A DNA stretch of 64,000 bases from Promicromonospora soli (GCF_014653785.1 NZ_BNAS01000004.1:255046-319045), one strand, 5' to 3'. Positions 50,201 to 59,834 are shown, counted from the stretch's first letter. Notes: generated by a model from the letters alone, not told the origin. A program made the numbers and translations.

Positions 50201-51017
50201 TCGCGACATCGACCTGTTCGCGGGCACAGCGGTCCCATCCGGGACGGCCGTGTCCGACGAGCAGGCCGACAAGCAGGCCGGTGAGCACGCGGACGGACAG
50301 GTGGGCAGGAACGCCGGGACGGCCGCAGCGGGCGCCCTGCGCGAGCTGCGCCTGGACGGCGTCAGCGCAACGCACGACGACGGCACGGTGGGCGTCGCCG
50401 GCGTGGAGCTCACGGTCCGGCGCGGTGAGCTGGTGCTCGTGGTGGGCCGCGTCGGGTCCGGAAAGTCGTCCCTGCTCGCCGCCCTGTCGGGCCTCGTCGA
50501 CGTCGGCGGCCGACTGACCTGGAACGGCGCCGAGATCACCGACCCGGAGACGTTCCTGCGCCCGCCCCGCGTCGCGCACGTCGCCCAGGTGCCGCACGTC
50601 GTGTCGGGGACCGTCGCGGACAACGTGCGCCTCGACCACGACCGCCCCGTGGCCGGCCCGGTCCGGTCGGCCGGGCTCGAGCGCGACGTCGCCGAGGCGG
50701 GCGGGACCAGCACGCTCGTGGGGCACCGAGGCCTGCGGCTCTCGGGCGGGCAGGTGCAGCGGCTCGGTCTGGCCCGGGCGCTGGCTACGGGGTCCGATCT
50801 GCTCCTCGTGGACGACGTCTCCTCGGCCCTCGACGCCGTCACGGAGGCGGAGGTGTGGTCGGGCCTGCGGGCCGCGGGCACCACGGTGCTGGGCACGACG
50901 TCGCGCGCCGCGACCCTGGCCGTGGCCGACCGGGTGGTGGTGCTCGACGGCGGGCGCGTGGCCGCCGTCGGGCACTGGCGCGACCTTGAGCCGAACTGGT
51001 CGCACCTGGCCGGCTGA
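47274..51017 (+). CDS. Fused two-half ABC exporter with asymmetric ATP sites
   Basis: The 1247 residues form TMD-NBD-linker-TMD-NBD. NBD1 (~345-570) has Walker A GRTGSGKTT, Walker B VVLDEATARMD and the switch His in VAHRLS, but a degenerate signature LSAGEE. NBD2 (~1020-1245) has Walker A GRVGSGKSS and an intact signature LSGGQVQR, but Walker B ends LLVDDVSS (Asp for the catalytic Glu) and the H-loop reads GTTSRA (no His). Thus one composite site is complete and the other is degenerate. A disordered Ala/Gly/Pro linker (~585-660) joins the halves. The substrate is unknown; start at GTG 47274. Confidence 0.9.
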   Translation: MPHIPARPSRRARPPSGQRHTPWRRRALRVAAIAVPAALLAAAASSYAAVVTGRMAADPARDTLVMLAVVSGAVVVLDAVTWLVVQRAVARAEATLRSDLAAAALGQPLPALEEQAVGELLDRVNGDPARLTRAISGIGITLGQAAISLVVGWVAAGLVWWPAWVAFPLVAAAVLMFARRSARPLRALSRRSAEAVSDHMAQFEEAVTARDDLRTAHGQRYALRRYAELAARQIRLREEWSMAFSRVRLRTELPLDALVGAVLVGGVWAVTGGTLDVARLVTLWLLVTGFVGRVDVLGRLLPRVEEAIGTFQRVRELLAAPQEPDGGAPFPGRTGSGRSNGVDIELRDLTFTYGGSFTLGPLSLTIPAGGTCALVGRTGSGKTTLTKMLSRAVEPPAGGVFLGRRDITDLDVHELRTRVGVVGQRTEILAATLADNIKLWTPVPAERVEQAVDALGLRAWVASLPDGLDTRLGPDGVTLSAGEEQLVAFARLLVRDVEVVVLDEATARMDPATAERVTLAAQTLLAGRTAIVVAHRLSTARHADTVAVLEGGRLVEHGPWDRLATSDGHFARLVTAAGLADLGAEAAAPPGSEGPANAGAVAAGAGGARASDAGAVAVRMPSAGAGTSAPGPAPNPGAPDLSAQAARTGVGVSARRGEAAQPRRGSMMRAVWSTLRARPAGLLVPAIVWELTDYLTSTGLVVGWLWATLVVSLEHGSTPWLLAGAILVAVVANTLLPYTVRLTSARWWADSRLRLHLAVLRGQTAQRRTVRDAPGEIAARAQEEYRLTGHTQAWRELVTAPVTLAVLVLLSGSLLAGAIGLAMAAVMFAVQVLGSRSVAAAARRAGDAAAELGRLLGSALDAVRTVKLTAATGGVLAQVARVDGRRVQASLREERTGFLVGLGPSVLSRAAAVLAWTLHLNGTWSLATTLLVSTSIGTFSWIGYGLGDLVTSAATARRWVDVSSRYAGTDRLADVPRDIDLFAGTAVPSGTAVSDEQADKQAGEHADGQVGRNAGTAAAGALRELRLDGVSATHDDGTVGVAGVELTVRRGELVLVVGRVGSGKSSLLAALSGLVDVGGRLTWNGAEITDPETFLRPPRVAHVAQVPHVVSGTVADNVRLDHDRPVAGPVRSAGLERDVAEAGGTSTLVGHRGLRLSGGQVQRLGLARALATGSDLLLVDDVSSALDAVTEAEVWSGLRAAGTTVLGTTSRAATLAVADRVVVLDGGRVAAVGHWRDLEPNWSHLAG

Positions 51018-51081
51018 CCGGCCGGCCCAACCTGTGGAAAACGTGCGCTTCGGGTTGCTCGAATCTGGGACACTTGTCCGC

Positions 51082-53838
51082 ATGAGCATTCCCACCTCCC
51101 CCGGGCCGACGGACCCGGCCGCGACCACACCCGCCCAAGACTCTCCCGCCGCCTCGGTAGGCGGCGGCGACGTCGTACGCGCTGTGGTCAAGGAGGTACC
51201 GGACAAGGTCAGCACGGACGGTCTCGAGACCAAGTTCGACGAGCGCTGGACGGCCGAGGGCACCTTCGCCTTCGACCGCACCAAGACGCGCGCCGAGATC
51301 TACTCGATCGACACCCCGCCGCCCACCGTCTCCGGCTCCCTGCACGTGGGCCACGTCTTCAGCTACACGCACACCGACGTCGTCGCCCGCTACAAGCGCA
51401 TGCAGGGACGCGAGGTCTTCTACCCGATGGGCTGGGACGACAACGGCCTGCCCACCGAGCGTCGCGTCCAGAACTACTTCGGGGTGCGCTGCGACCCGTC
51501 GCTGCCGTACACGGAAGGCTTCGAGCCGCCGCACCAGGGCACCGACGGCAAGAACGTGAAGCCCGCGGACCAGATCCCGGTCAGCCGCCGCAACTTCATC
51601 GAGCTGTGCGAGCGCCTCACGGCGGACGACGAGCGCACGTTCGAGGAGCTGTGGCGCCGCCTCGGCCTGTCGGTCGACTGGGCACAGACCTACCAGACCA
51701 TCGGCGACAGCTCCCGTGCGACGGCGCAGCGCGCCTTCCTGCGCAACCTCGCCCGTGGCGAGGCGTACCAGGCGGAGGCGCCAGGTCTGTGGGACATCAC
51801 GTTCCAGACGGCGGTGGCGCAGGCCGAGCTCGAGGCGCGCGACTACCCGGGCCACTACCACCGGGTCGCGTTCCACCAGTCCGACGGCGAGCCCGTGTAC
51901 ATCGAGACCACGCGCCCCGAGCTCATCCCGGCCGTGGTCGCGCTCATCGCGCACCCGGACGACGAGCGCTACCAGCACCTCTTCGGCACGACCGTGACGT
52001 CGCCGCTGTTCGGCGTCGAGGTGCCCGTCGTCGCCCACCACATGGCGGAGCCGGACAAGGGCGCGGGCATCGCGATGTGCTGCACCTTCGGTGACCTCAC
52101 GGACGTCCAGTGGTGGCGTGAGCTGCAGCTGCCGACCCGCTCGATCATCGGCCGCGACGGCCGCGTCACGGGCGACCTGCCGGAGTGGATCGCAGGCGGT
52201 CCGGGCGCCGAGCTGTTCGAGACGGAGGTCGCGGGCAAGACGACGTTCAGCGCGCGCAAGGCCATCGTCGACGCGCTCACCGCGTCGGGCGACATGCCGT
52301 CCGCGCCCGTCGCCACGCAGCGCAAGGCCAACTTCTACGAGAAGGGCGACAAGCCCCTCGAGATCGTGACCTCGCGCCAGTGGTACATCCGCAACGGCGG
52401 CCGGGACCAAGGGCTGCGCGAGGAGCTGTTGGCCCGCGGCAAGGAGCTCGACTTCCACCCGGACTTCATGCGCGTGCGCTACGAGAACTGGGTGGGCGGC
52501 CTCAACGGCGACTGGCTGATCAGCCGCCAGCGCTTCTTCGGCGTCGCGATCCCGCTCTGGTACCCGATCGACGCGTCGGGCGAGGTGGACTACGCCCACC
52601 CGATCGCCCCGGCCGAGGAAGTCCTGCCCGTCGACCCGACCTCGCAGGCGCCCGCCGGCTACACGGAGGACCAGCGCGGCCAGGCCGGCGGCTTCGTGGG
52701 CGACGCCGACGTCATGGACACGTGGGCCACGTCGTCCCTGACCCCGCAGATCGTGGGCGGCTGGGAACGCGACAACGACCTGTTCGAGCGGGTCTACCCG
52801 ATGGACCTGCGTCCGCAGGGCCAGGACATCATCCGTACGTGGCTCTTCTCCACCGTGGTGCGCTCGCACCTGGAGAACAAGGTGCTGCCCTGGAAGAACG
52901 CGACGATCAGCGGCTGGATCCTCGACCCCGACCGCAAGAAGATGTCGAAGTCCAAGGGCAACGTCGTCACGCCGATGGACCTGCTCGTTGAGCACGGCTC
53001 GGACGCGGTGCGGTACTGGGCGGCGTCGGCTCGCCTGGGCACCGATGCGGCGTTCGAGGTGGGCCAGATGAAGATTGGCCGCCGCCTGGCGATCAAGGTC
53101 CTCAACGCCTCGAAGTTCGCGCTGTCGTTCGGCGGCGGCGCGGGCAGCGAGATCGCACTCGACCCGGCAGCGGTCACGGTGTCTCTGGACCGGTCGATGC
53201 TCGCGGGCCTGGGAGGTGTCGTCGAGCAGGCCACTGCGGCGCTCGAGGCCTACGACCACACGCGCGCGCTGGAAGTCACCGAGACGTTCTTCTGGACGTT
53301 CTGCGACGACTACCTCGAGCTCGTCAAGGATCGCGCCTACGGCGCGGGCGCCGACTCCGCGGACCTCACCCCGGAGACGACGTCGGCCCGCACCAGCCTG
53401 GCCATCGCACTCGACACCATGCTGCGCCTCCTGGCGCCCTACCTCCCGTTCGCCACGGAAGAGGTCTGGTCCTGGTGGCGCGAGGGTTCCGTGCACCGCG
53501 CGGCCTGGCCAGTCGCGGAGCCGCTGCGGGTGGCCGGCGGCGACGCCGACCCGGCGGACCTCGCGGCCGCCGGCCACGCCCTGGCGGCGCTGCGCAAGGT
53601 GAAGTCCGAGGCGAAGGCGTCGATGCGCACGCCCATCGTGGCCGCGGCGCTGGCCGTGCCGGCCGGGTCGCTCGCCGCTGTCGAGACCGCGGTCGAGGAC
53701 ATCAAGGCTGCCGGCCGCGTCACCGGCCCGCTCGATCTGGTGGCGGCCGCGGAAGGCCAGGGCGACCAGGCCGTCCAGGGCGGCATGGTCGTCACGTCGA
53801 GCGAGCTGGGCGAGGCCCCGCCGCGCAACAAGGGCTGA
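51082..53838 (+). CDS. valS: Valyl-tRNA synthetase
   Basis: The 918 residues are a class Ia synthetase that charges tRNA-Val. The HIGH motif appears as SGSLHVGH in the N-terminal catalytic part, KMSKS as KKMSKSKGN at ~635, and the editing domain (CP1) lies between. The C-terminal anticodon-binding domain ends in a short Ala/Val-rich stretch. The ATG at 51082 precedes a ~35-residue disordered leader, then VVKEVPDKVSTDGLETKFDERW. A 41 bp hairpin follows the stop. Confidence 0.96.
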   Translation: MSIPTSPGPTDPAATTPAQDSPAASVGGGDVVRAVVKEVPDKVSTDGLETKFDERWTAEGTFAFDRTKTRAEIYSIDTPPPTVSGSLHVGHVFSYTHTDVVARYKRMQGREVFYPMGWDDNGLPTERRVQNYFGVRCDPSLPYTEGFEPPHQGTDGKNVKPADQIPVSRRNFIELCERLTADDERTFEELWRRLGLSVDWAQTYQTIGDSSRATAQRAFLRNLARGEAYQAEAPGLWDITFQTAVAQAELEARDYPGHYHRVAFHQSDGEPVYIETTRPELIPAVVALIAHPDDERYQHLFGTTVTSPLFGVEVPVVAHHMAEPDKGAGIAMCCTFGDLTDVQWWRELQLPTRSIIGRDGRVTGDLPEWIAGGPGAELFETEVAGKTTFSARKAIVDALTASGDMPSAPVATQRKANFYEKGDKPLEIVTSRQWYIRNGGRDQGLREELLARGKELDFHPDFMRVRYENWVGGLNGDWLISRQRFFGVAIPLWYPIDASGEVDYAHPIAPAEEVLPVDPTSQAPAGYTEDQRGQAGGFVGDADVMDTWATSSLTPQIVGGWERDNDLFERVYPMDLRPQGQDIIRTWLFSTVVRSHLENKVLPWKNATISGWILDPDRKKMSKSKGNVVTPMDLLVEHGSDAVRYWAASARLGTDAAFEVGQMKIGRRLAIKVLNASKFALSFGGGAGSEIALDPAAVTVSLDRSMLAGLGGVVEQATAALEAYDHTRALEVTETFFWTFCDDYLELVKDRAYGAGADSADLTPETTSARTSLAIALDTMLRLLAPYLPFATEEVWSWWREGSVHRAAWPVAEPLRVAGGDADPADLAAAGHALAALRKVKSEAKASMRTPIVAAALAVPAGSLAAVETAVEDIKAAGRVTGPLDLVAAAEGQGDQAVQGGMVVTSSELGEAPPRNKG

Positions 53839-53846
53839 CCGCTCTC

Positions 53847-53940
53847 TGCCGAGGTAGAACTGTGGCGAGATAGAACTGGGGCTGAGGTGCTGATCAGCGC
53901 CTCAGCCCCAGTTCTATCTCGCCACAGTTCTACCTCGGCA
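53847..53940. terminator. 41 bp perfect inverted repeat after valS
   Basis: Positions 53847-53887 and 53900-53940 are exact reverse complements with a 12-base loop; the arm contains two TAGAACTG copies. It fills the gap between valS and a convergent gene almost completely and would end transcription in both directions. A stem of this length without mismatch is unusual. Confidence 0.65.
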
Positions 53941-53943
53941 TCG

Positions 53944-54447
53944 TCAGTTGAGCATCAGCACCACGGCGTCGCCCGCCTCGGCGGCGGCGCCGTAGAACGC
54001 GGTGAGCTCACCGTATGCCTCCGCCAGGCGCTTCGGATCGGTCTCCGCGGCGTGCTCGGTCGGGTCCGGGCAGACATCCTCGTCGCACACGTGGGCGGCG
54101 TCGGCGAGCGGCGCCAGGGCCTCGAACGACGTGCCCACCAGGAACGCGGCGGCCTTCTCCACCTCCTCCGGGCCCAGATAGCGCGCCGGTTTGATCCCGC
54201 CGGTCGGAGCAAGCTCGACACCGCCCTGGACCGGGTCGACGGGCATCCCGCCGTGCACCAGCAGCACCGTGTGGAGCGGTCCCCATACTGTGCCGATGCT
54301 GAAGTACCTCGCCTCCTTTGCCGGAAGGTCCATCTGTACCCATTCGCCGGCGAGCTCGTCGATGTGCTCCAGCGCCCAGGTCAGATCTGTCCGTGCCTTG
54401 TCGAAGTCGTCGGCGGCCAGCCGCGCGTACTCACAATGAATCCCCAT
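53944..54447 (-). CDS. YfbM/DUF1877-like protein
   Basis: The 167 residues, starting MGIHCEYARL, match the YfbM family: a short N-terminus, YFSIGTVWGPLHTVLL, PARYLGPEEVEKAAAFLVGTSFEAL and a C-terminal LTAFYGAAAEAGDAVVLMLN. Members are small cytosolic proteins of unknown role. Confidence 0.85.
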   Translation of the reverse strand: MGIHCEYARLAADDFDKARTDLTWALEHIDELAGEWVQMDLPAKEARYFSIGTVWGPLHTVLLVHGGMPVDPVQGGVELAPTGGIKPARYLGPEEVEKAAAFLVGTSFEALAPLADAAHVCDEDVCPDPTEHAAETDPKRLAEAYGELTAFYGAAAEAGDAVVLMLN

Positions 54448-54621
54448 GGCCCGAGACCGTACCGATAATGCGTTTCCGTGTGTATGGGCAAACCGGACAC
54501 ATTCTGAGCAACAATTTCCCATAGACGGTAAACCGGAAATTCCAGACCCGTGGGCGCCCGTTCTGGCCGCCTTTACCCCGGTCAACCGGCCGAGAATTCA
54601 CAACGAATTCACGTGAGCGAG

Positions 54622-55800
54622 TCAGTGCATGCGTCGATCGTCGCCCGACATGCTCGCGAGCGCCTCGGTCGGCGTGCCGTCGTCGTGCCATCGCAGTGTC
54701 GCGGCGACTCCGTCCATGAGCTCGATCGAGCCCTCAGGGGCGAACGTCAGGCCGGCGTCCTGCCCCACCGCGGCACGCACAAGCGCGACCGTGGCAGGCA
54801 GCTCCTCCAGCCCGTCGGTGACCCCCATCGCCTCGAGGTCGTACCGGGACGCCGCGATGTGCACCGGATCCGGACCGATCCAGAGCCTCCGCCCGTTGAT
54901 GGGCCCCGTGGCCGAGACATACTCCTCCGACAGCACGAGCTCCTTGACCTGCCCGCGGGCGAGCACCGTCACGACGTCGTCCACCGACGTCACGGCGTTC
55001 GACTCGCGGCCGAGCTCACGCCGCAGCTCCGCGATGACGCGCTCGCGACGCCGCTCCCGGTAGGAGTCGAGAACCTCGGAGACCCGCTCGGCGAACGCAC
55101 CCTCGTGCACCCCGGCGCCACGTCCACCGCCAGGGACCTCGACCACCTTCTCCGCCGTCGGCGCCGTCAACGCGGCACGCGCGAGCGGTACCGCCCGCTT
55201 GTCCCCGGTCAGCAGCACCAGCTCTGGCCTGGTCTCAGCCACGCGACGCTCGATCTCGGCCGCCACGGCCTCCGCGTTGCGGTCCCACGAGTCCTCGGCG
55301 CGGGACTCGATGCGCGCCCGCTTGACCCCCGTGGAGCCGGACTTCTCGATCTCGTCGTGCGGCGCCTGGAACGTGGTGTGCACCTTGCCACCTTGCCCCA
55401 CACGGAAGAAGTCCGCGCCCGTCCGGTCGATAGCCACCTTGAGCAGCTCCACGGACTCGTCGGCCGCCAGTGCGGCCTGCAGCAGCGCCGGTACCGGCGC
55501 CCACGAGCCGGAGCTCGAGGCCGGCGGGTTGTTCACCACGCGATCCACCAGCACGCCCGTGTCGTCGGCGATGACGACCCTGCCGTGCGGTCCCGGAACC
55601 CACGTGGGCCGAACCACCACCTCTTCGATCGTTTCCAGCACGGCCCTCGGGGCCTTCTGCTCCGCCAGCTCCTTGCGCACGGCGTTCCAGCGACTGCCGA
55701 CGTCGCGGTCAGCGGCCTGCTGGGACGGCGTCACGTCCAGGTACACCGTCGCAAAGGGGCCCCGGTGGCCGAGGAGGGGTTTGAGCCAATCGATCTTCAT
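54622..55800 (-). CDS. baeRF-family protein (release-factor-like, Vms1/Ankzf1 relative)
   Basis: The 392 residues, starting MKIDWLKPLLGHRGPFATVYLDVTPS with GGAGG upstream, match the bacterial/archaeal eRF1-like group (baeRF2). The central part keeps LVLLTGDKRAVPLARAAL, followed by VVEVPGGGRGAGVHEGAFAERVSEVL and the C-terminal RYDLEAMGVTDGLEELPATVALVRAA. Eukaryotic relatives (Vms1) release peptidyl-tRNA from stalled ribosomes; whether this one does is unknown. It has a ~200 bp upstream region with no other gene. Confidence 0.82.
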   Translation of the reverse strand: MKIDWLKPLLGHRGPFATVYLDVTPSQQAADRDVGSRWNAVRKELAEQKAPRAVLETIEEVVVRPTWVPGPHGRVVIADDTGVLVDRVVNNPPASSSGSWAPVPALLQAALAADESVELLKVAIDRTGADFFRVGQGGKVHTTFQAPHDEIEKSGSTGVKRARIESRAEDSWDRNAEAVAAEIERRVAETRPELVLLTGDKRAVPLARAALTAPTAEKVVEVPGGGRGAGVHEGAFAERVSEVLDSYRERRRERVIAELRRELGRESNAVTSVDDVVTVLARGQVKELVLSEEYVSATGPINGRRLWIGPDPVHIAASRYDLEAMGVTDGLEELPATVALVRAAVGQDAGLTFAPEGSIELMDGVAATLRWHDDGTPTEALASMSGDDRRMH

Positions 55801-56003
55801 ACGCACCTCCGCATCTCCCGCCGAGGTCGAGGTGATGCCCTACCGCATGACCCCGCCCCCCGGCGTTCCCTCCAGGAAACGACGGATCGCGGGCCAGCGC
55901 CACCCCCCTGCGGGAATTACTTGTGACCAGGGCACCAAATTTCTACCACTCAACGTCGACGAGTCACCAGAAATTGGCAAACTCACGCCAAGCGCTAGCC
56001 CCT

Positions 56004-56351
56004 TCAAGCGTAGGTGTCGACCTCAGGCAGGTTGTCGCCCTTGTGCTGCGCGGCGATCAGCTCGTGGTGGCGGATGACCTCGCTCACGATGAACTGGCGG
56101 AACTGCACGGCGAACTCGGGGTCCAGACCGGACGCCTCAGCGATGTTCGTGAGCCGTGCGATCTGCTCCTGGTCGCGCGACGGGTCCGCGGGGGGCAGGC
56201 CGCCAACGGCCTTGAGCTCCCCCACCCTGCGCGTCATCTTGAACCGCTCGGCCAGCAGGTGCACCAGTGCCGCGTCGATGTTGTCGATGCTCCCGCGGAG
56301 GCGGATGATCTCGGACGGCACCGGAGCGCTGGTCGGTTGGTTGTCAGACAC
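56004..56351 (-). CDS. Chorismate mutase, AroQ type
   Basis: The 115 residues start with GTG. They have the AroQ all-helical pattern: IIRLRGSIDNIDAALVHLLAERFKMTRRVGELK, PADPSRDQEQIARL and VSEVIRHHE. The conserved Arg, Lys and Glu/Gln that bind chorismate are present. It converts chorismate to prephenate for Phe and Tyr synthesis. The small size fits actinobacterial mutases that are activated by binding DAHP synthase. Confidence 0.9.
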   Translation of the reverse strand: MSDNQPTSAPVPSEIIRLRGSIDNIDAALVHLLAERFKMTRRVGELKAVGGLPPADPSRDQEQIARLTNIAEASGLDPEFAVQFRQFIVSEVIRHHELIAAQHKGDNLPEVDTYA

Positions 56352-56516
56352 AAGTAGAGGCTAACCGCCCGGGGCCCTGACCGGCGAAGCGCGACCAGGC
56401 AAAGGCTGTTCCGACCTGCGACGCAGATCGGCTACAGTCTGCCGAGCAGGCACGCAACTTGGTGAAGGCCCGGAACTGTGGCTTCACCTGTTCAAGACTT
56501 CAACGGAGAGCAGCAC

Positions 56517-58349
56517 ATGACACTCGCCTCGTCGCCGGCCTTGGTGGAGGTGCCCGAGGGCACCAGCATCAACACGATCCTCGCGGACCGGGTGGCCCGC
56601 TCCGGGAACGAGGCACTCATCGAGCGGCGTGACTCCCCCAGCGGCCCGTGGATCAAGGTGTCGGCGCGCCAGTTCGAGGACGAGGTCCTCGCTGTCGCCC
56701 GCGGCCTCGTGGCTCGTGGCATCGGTGTCGGCGACCGCGTCGCGATCATGTCGCGCACCCGGTACGAGTGGACGCTGCTCGACTTCGCCATCTGGGCCGC
56801 CGGCGCGGTGCCCGTGCCCGTCTACGAGACGTCGTCGGCCGAGCAGGTGCAGTGGATCCTGTCCGACGCCGACGTCCGCCTCATCGTCGTCGAGTCCAGC
56901 GCCCACGCCGACATCGTCACCCAGGTGCGCCCCAACCTGCCCGGGCTCGAGGACATCCTCCTCCTCGACGACGACGCCGTGCTCGGCCTGCGGAAGGCGG
57001 GCACCAACCTGTCCGCCGGCATCGTGGCCGAGCGGCGCGACGCCGTCCGGCGCGACGACCTGGCGACCATCATCTACACCTCCGGCTCCACCGGCCGTCC
57101 CAAGGGTGTCGAGCTCACGCACGGCAACTTCGCGCACCTGACGATGAACGCCGCCGTCGGGATCCCCGAGCTGCTCCAGGCCGAGAACGCCCGCACGCTC
57201 CTGTTCCTCCCGCTCGCGCACGTGTTCGCGCGCTACGTCGAGGTGGCGACGATCGCCGGCCAGGCGGTCCTGGGCCACGCCCCGGACGTCAAGAACCTCG
57301 TCGCCGACCTCGGCTCGTTCCGCCCGACCTATCTGCTGGCCGTGCCGCGGGTGTTCGAGAAGGTCTACAACAGCGCGGAGCAGCGGGCGTCGTCAGGCCT
57401 CAAGGCCAAGATCTTCGCCTGGGCCGCCCAGGTCGCGGAGGACTACTCCCGCGCCCTGGACACGCCGTCGGGCCCGGGCCGCACGCTCACGGCGAAGCAC
57501 TCGATCGCCGACAAGCTGGTCTTCAGCAAGCTCAAGGCGACCATGGGCGGCCAGCTCCAGTGGGCTGTCTCGGGCGGTGCGCCGCTCGGCGAACGCCTCG
57601 GCCACTTCTTCCGCGGCTCCTGCGTCACGATCCTGGAGGGCTACGGCCTCACGGAGACCACCGCCCCGACGACGGTCAACCGCCCGGACCGACAAGTGAT
57701 CGGCTCCGTGGGCCCCGCGTTCTTCGGCACGGACATCGACATCGCCGACGACGGCGAGGTGCTGCTGCGCGGCCCGCACATCTTCCGGGGCTACCGCAAC
57801 GAGCCCCAGCTGACCGCCGCGGCCTTCGTCGACGGCTGGTTCCGCACCGGTGACCTGGGTCGCCTCGACGAGCACGGCCACCTGCACATCACGGGCCGCA
57901 AGAAGGAGATCATCGTGACGGCCGGCGGCAAGAACGTCGCACCGGCCGTGCTCGAGGACCGCATGCGCGCCCACGCGATCGTCAGCCAGGTCGTGGTGGT
58001 CGGCGACCAGCGGCCGTTCATCGGCGCCCTGGTCACGCTCGACGCCGAGATGCTGCCCGGCTGGTGCGCCGCGAACGGCCTGCCCAACCTGTCGGTGGAC
58101 AAGGCCCGCGTGCACCCGCGCGTCCTGGCCGAGCTCGACAAGGTGGTCGCCCACGCCAACGAGGCGGTCTCCAAGGCCGAGTCGATCCGCAAGATCACGG
58201 TGCTCGACATCGACTTCACCGAGGCGAACGGCTACCTCACGCCGTCCATCAAGGTGAAGCGCGCCAAGGTGCTCGCCGACTTCGCCGACATGATCGACGC
58301 GCTGTACGGCGCCCCGGTGGCGCACACCCAGCCGGCCTCGACCTACTGA
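56517..58349 (+). CDS. Long-chain fatty-acyl-CoA ligase (AMP-forming)
   Basis: The 610 residues start at ATG 56517 with GGAGAG upstream. They carry the AMP-binding P-loop YTSGSTGRPKG, EGYGLTETTAP, WFRTGDLGRLDEHGHLHITGRKKE and the catalytic lysine region near LTPSIKVKRAKVL. The pattern is closest to the FadD15-like long-chain group. It activates fatty acids with ATP and CoA. The gene ends 34 bp from the convergent clpX. Confidence 0.92.
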   Translation: MTLASSPALVEVPEGTSINTILADRVARSGNEALIERRDSPSGPWIKVSARQFEDEVLAVARGLVARGIGVGDRVAIMSRTRYEWTLLDFAIWAAGAVPVPVYETSSAEQVQWILSDADVRLIVVESSAHADIVTQVRPNLPGLEDILLLDDDAVLGLRKAGTNLSAGIVAERRDAVRRDDLATIIYTSGSTGRPKGVELTHGNFAHLTMNAAVGIPELLQAENARTLLFLPLAHVFARYVEVATIAGQAVLGHAPDVKNLVADLGSFRPTYLLAVPRVFEKVYNSAEQRASSGLKAKIFAWAAQVAEDYSRALDTPSGPGRTLTAKHSIADKLVFSKLKATMGGQLQWAVSGGAPLGERLGHFFRGSCVTILEGYGLTETTAPTTVNRPDRQVIGSVGPAFFGTDIDIADDGEVLLRGPHIFRGYRNEPQLTAAAFVDGWFRTGDLGRLDEHGHLHITGRKKEIIVTAGGKNVAPAVLEDRMRAHAIVSQVVVVGDQRPFIGALVTLDAEMLPGWCAANGLPNLSVDKARVHPRVLAELDKVVAHANEAVSKAESIRKITVLDIDFTEANGYLTPSIKVKRAKVLADFADMIDALYGAPVAHTQPASTY

Positions 58350-58383
58350 CACCGACCTCGCCGGGGGTGGGACCAGTACCCGG

Positions 58384-59673
58384 TCAGGCGCTCTTCTCGC
58401 GCGGCTGACGGCCCCGTACCGGGCTCTTGCGCGGCACCACCGTCGGGTTCACGTTGTCGAGCACCACGGAGCGGGTGATGACCACGCGCTCGACGTCGTC
58501 GCGGCTCGGCACGTCGAACATGACCTGTTGGAGCACCTCTTCGAGGATCGCCCGCAGGCCACGCGCGCCGGTGCCGCGCAGCAGGGCCTGCTCGGCGATC
58601 GCGCCGACAGCCTCCTCGTCGAACTCGAGCTCCACGCCGTCGATCTCGAACATGCGCTTGTACTGCTTCACCAGCGCGTTCTTCGGCTCCGTGAGGATCC
58701 GGACCAGCGCATCGCGGTCGAGCGAGGAGACGGACGCGATGACGGGCAGGCGGCCGATGAACTCGGGGATCAGCCCGTACTTCTGCAGGTCCTCTGGCCG
58801 CACCTCGGCGAACAGGTCCTCGTCGAGCGCTATCGACTCCATGGGGGCGCTGAACCCGATGCCGCGCTTGCGGGACCGGGCGGCCACGATGTCGTCCAGC
58901 CCGGCGAACGCGCCCGCCACGATGAACAGCACGTTCGTCGTGTCGATCTGGATGAACTCCTGGTGCGGGTGCTTGCGCCCGCCCTGCGGCGGCACCGATG
59001 CCGTGGTGCCCTCGATGATCTTCAGGAGCGCCTGCTGCACGCCCTCGCCGGACACGTCGCGCGTGATCGACGGGTTCTCGGCCTTGCGGGCCACCTTGTC
59101 GACCTCGTCGATATAGATGATGCCCGTCTCGGCCTTCTTGACGTCGTAGTCAGCGGCCTGGATGAGCTTGAGCAGGATGTTCTCGACGTCCTCGCCCACG
59201 TAGCCGGCCTCTGTGAGGGCGGTGGCGTCAGCGATGGCGAACGGCACGTTGAGCATCTTCGCGAGCGTCTGCGCCAGATACGTCTTACCCGTGCCCGTGG
59301 GGCCGATGAGCAGGATGTTCGACTTGGCGATCTCTACGGGGTCCTGGTCGTCGGGTCCGATCGACCGTCCGGCCTCGCCCGCCTGGATCCGCTTGTAGTG
59401 GTTGTAGACGGCGACGGCCAGGGCGCGCTTGGCGGGGTCCTGGCCGATGATGTACTGCTCGAGGAATTCGAAGATCTCGCGTGGCTTGGGCAGATCCGTC
59501 AGGCCTAGCTCTGCCGCCTCACCGAGCTCTTCCTCGATGATCTCGTTGCACAGCTCGATGCACTCGTCGCAGATGTACACGCCCGGCCCGGCGATCAGCT
59601 TCTTCACCTGCTTCTGCGACTTACCGCAGAAGTTGCACTTCAGCAGTTCCGCGCCGTCACCGATTCGCGCCAC
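58384..59673 (-). CDS. clpX: ATP-dependent Clp protease ATPase subunit ClpX
   Basis: The 429 residues start at GTG 59673 (AGGAG upstream). An N-terminal zinc finger (CNFCGKS ... CDECIELC) is followed by an AAA+ core with Walker A GPTGTGKT, pore loop GYVGED and Walker [10 protein letters not shown]. It unfolds substrates for the ClpP1P2 peptidase encoded next. It is separated from clpP2 by ~290 bp containing a strong hairpin, so it has its own promoter. Confidence 0.96.
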   Translation of the reverse strand: MARIGDGAELLKCNFCGKSQKQVKKLIAGPGVYICDECIELCNEIIEEELGEAAELGLTDLPKPREIFEFLEQYIIGQDPAKRALAVAVYNHYKRIQAGEAGRSIGPDDQDPVEIAKSNILLIGPTGTGKTYLAQTLAKMLNVPFAIADATALTEAGYVGEDVENILLKLIQAADYDVKKAETGIIYIDEVDKVARKAENPSITRDVSGEGVQQALLKIIEGTTASVPPQGGRKHPHQEFIQIDTTNVLFIVAGAFAGLDDIVAARSRKRGIGFSAPMESIALDEDLFAEVRPEDLQKYGLIPEFIGRLPVIASVSSLDRDALVRILTEPKNALVKQYKRMFEIDGVELEFDEEAVGAIAEQALLRGTGARGLRAILEEVLQQVMFDVPSRDDVERVVITRSVVLDNVNPTVVPRKSPVRGRQPREKSA

Positions 59674-59834
59674 TACCTGTCTCCTCGCCTTGTGCACCCT
59701 CGCGGAGTCCCGTCCGGGCCGGCTGGCCCAGCAGATCCGCGACGTCGAGCGGTCTCAGTTCCATTCCACACCACCGGTGGGCTGTTGTCAGCCGGGCGGC
59801 CCGGCGGGTCGCCCGACCGATTTTCACCAGATCA

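Noticed and set aside
50839-53577. 912-codon minus-strand frame over valS
   Set aside because: Shadow of valS; no recognisable domain.
53847-53940. Transposon ends (MITE)
   Set aside because: No target-site duplication could be recognised and the sequence does not recur in the window; a terminator is the simpler reading.
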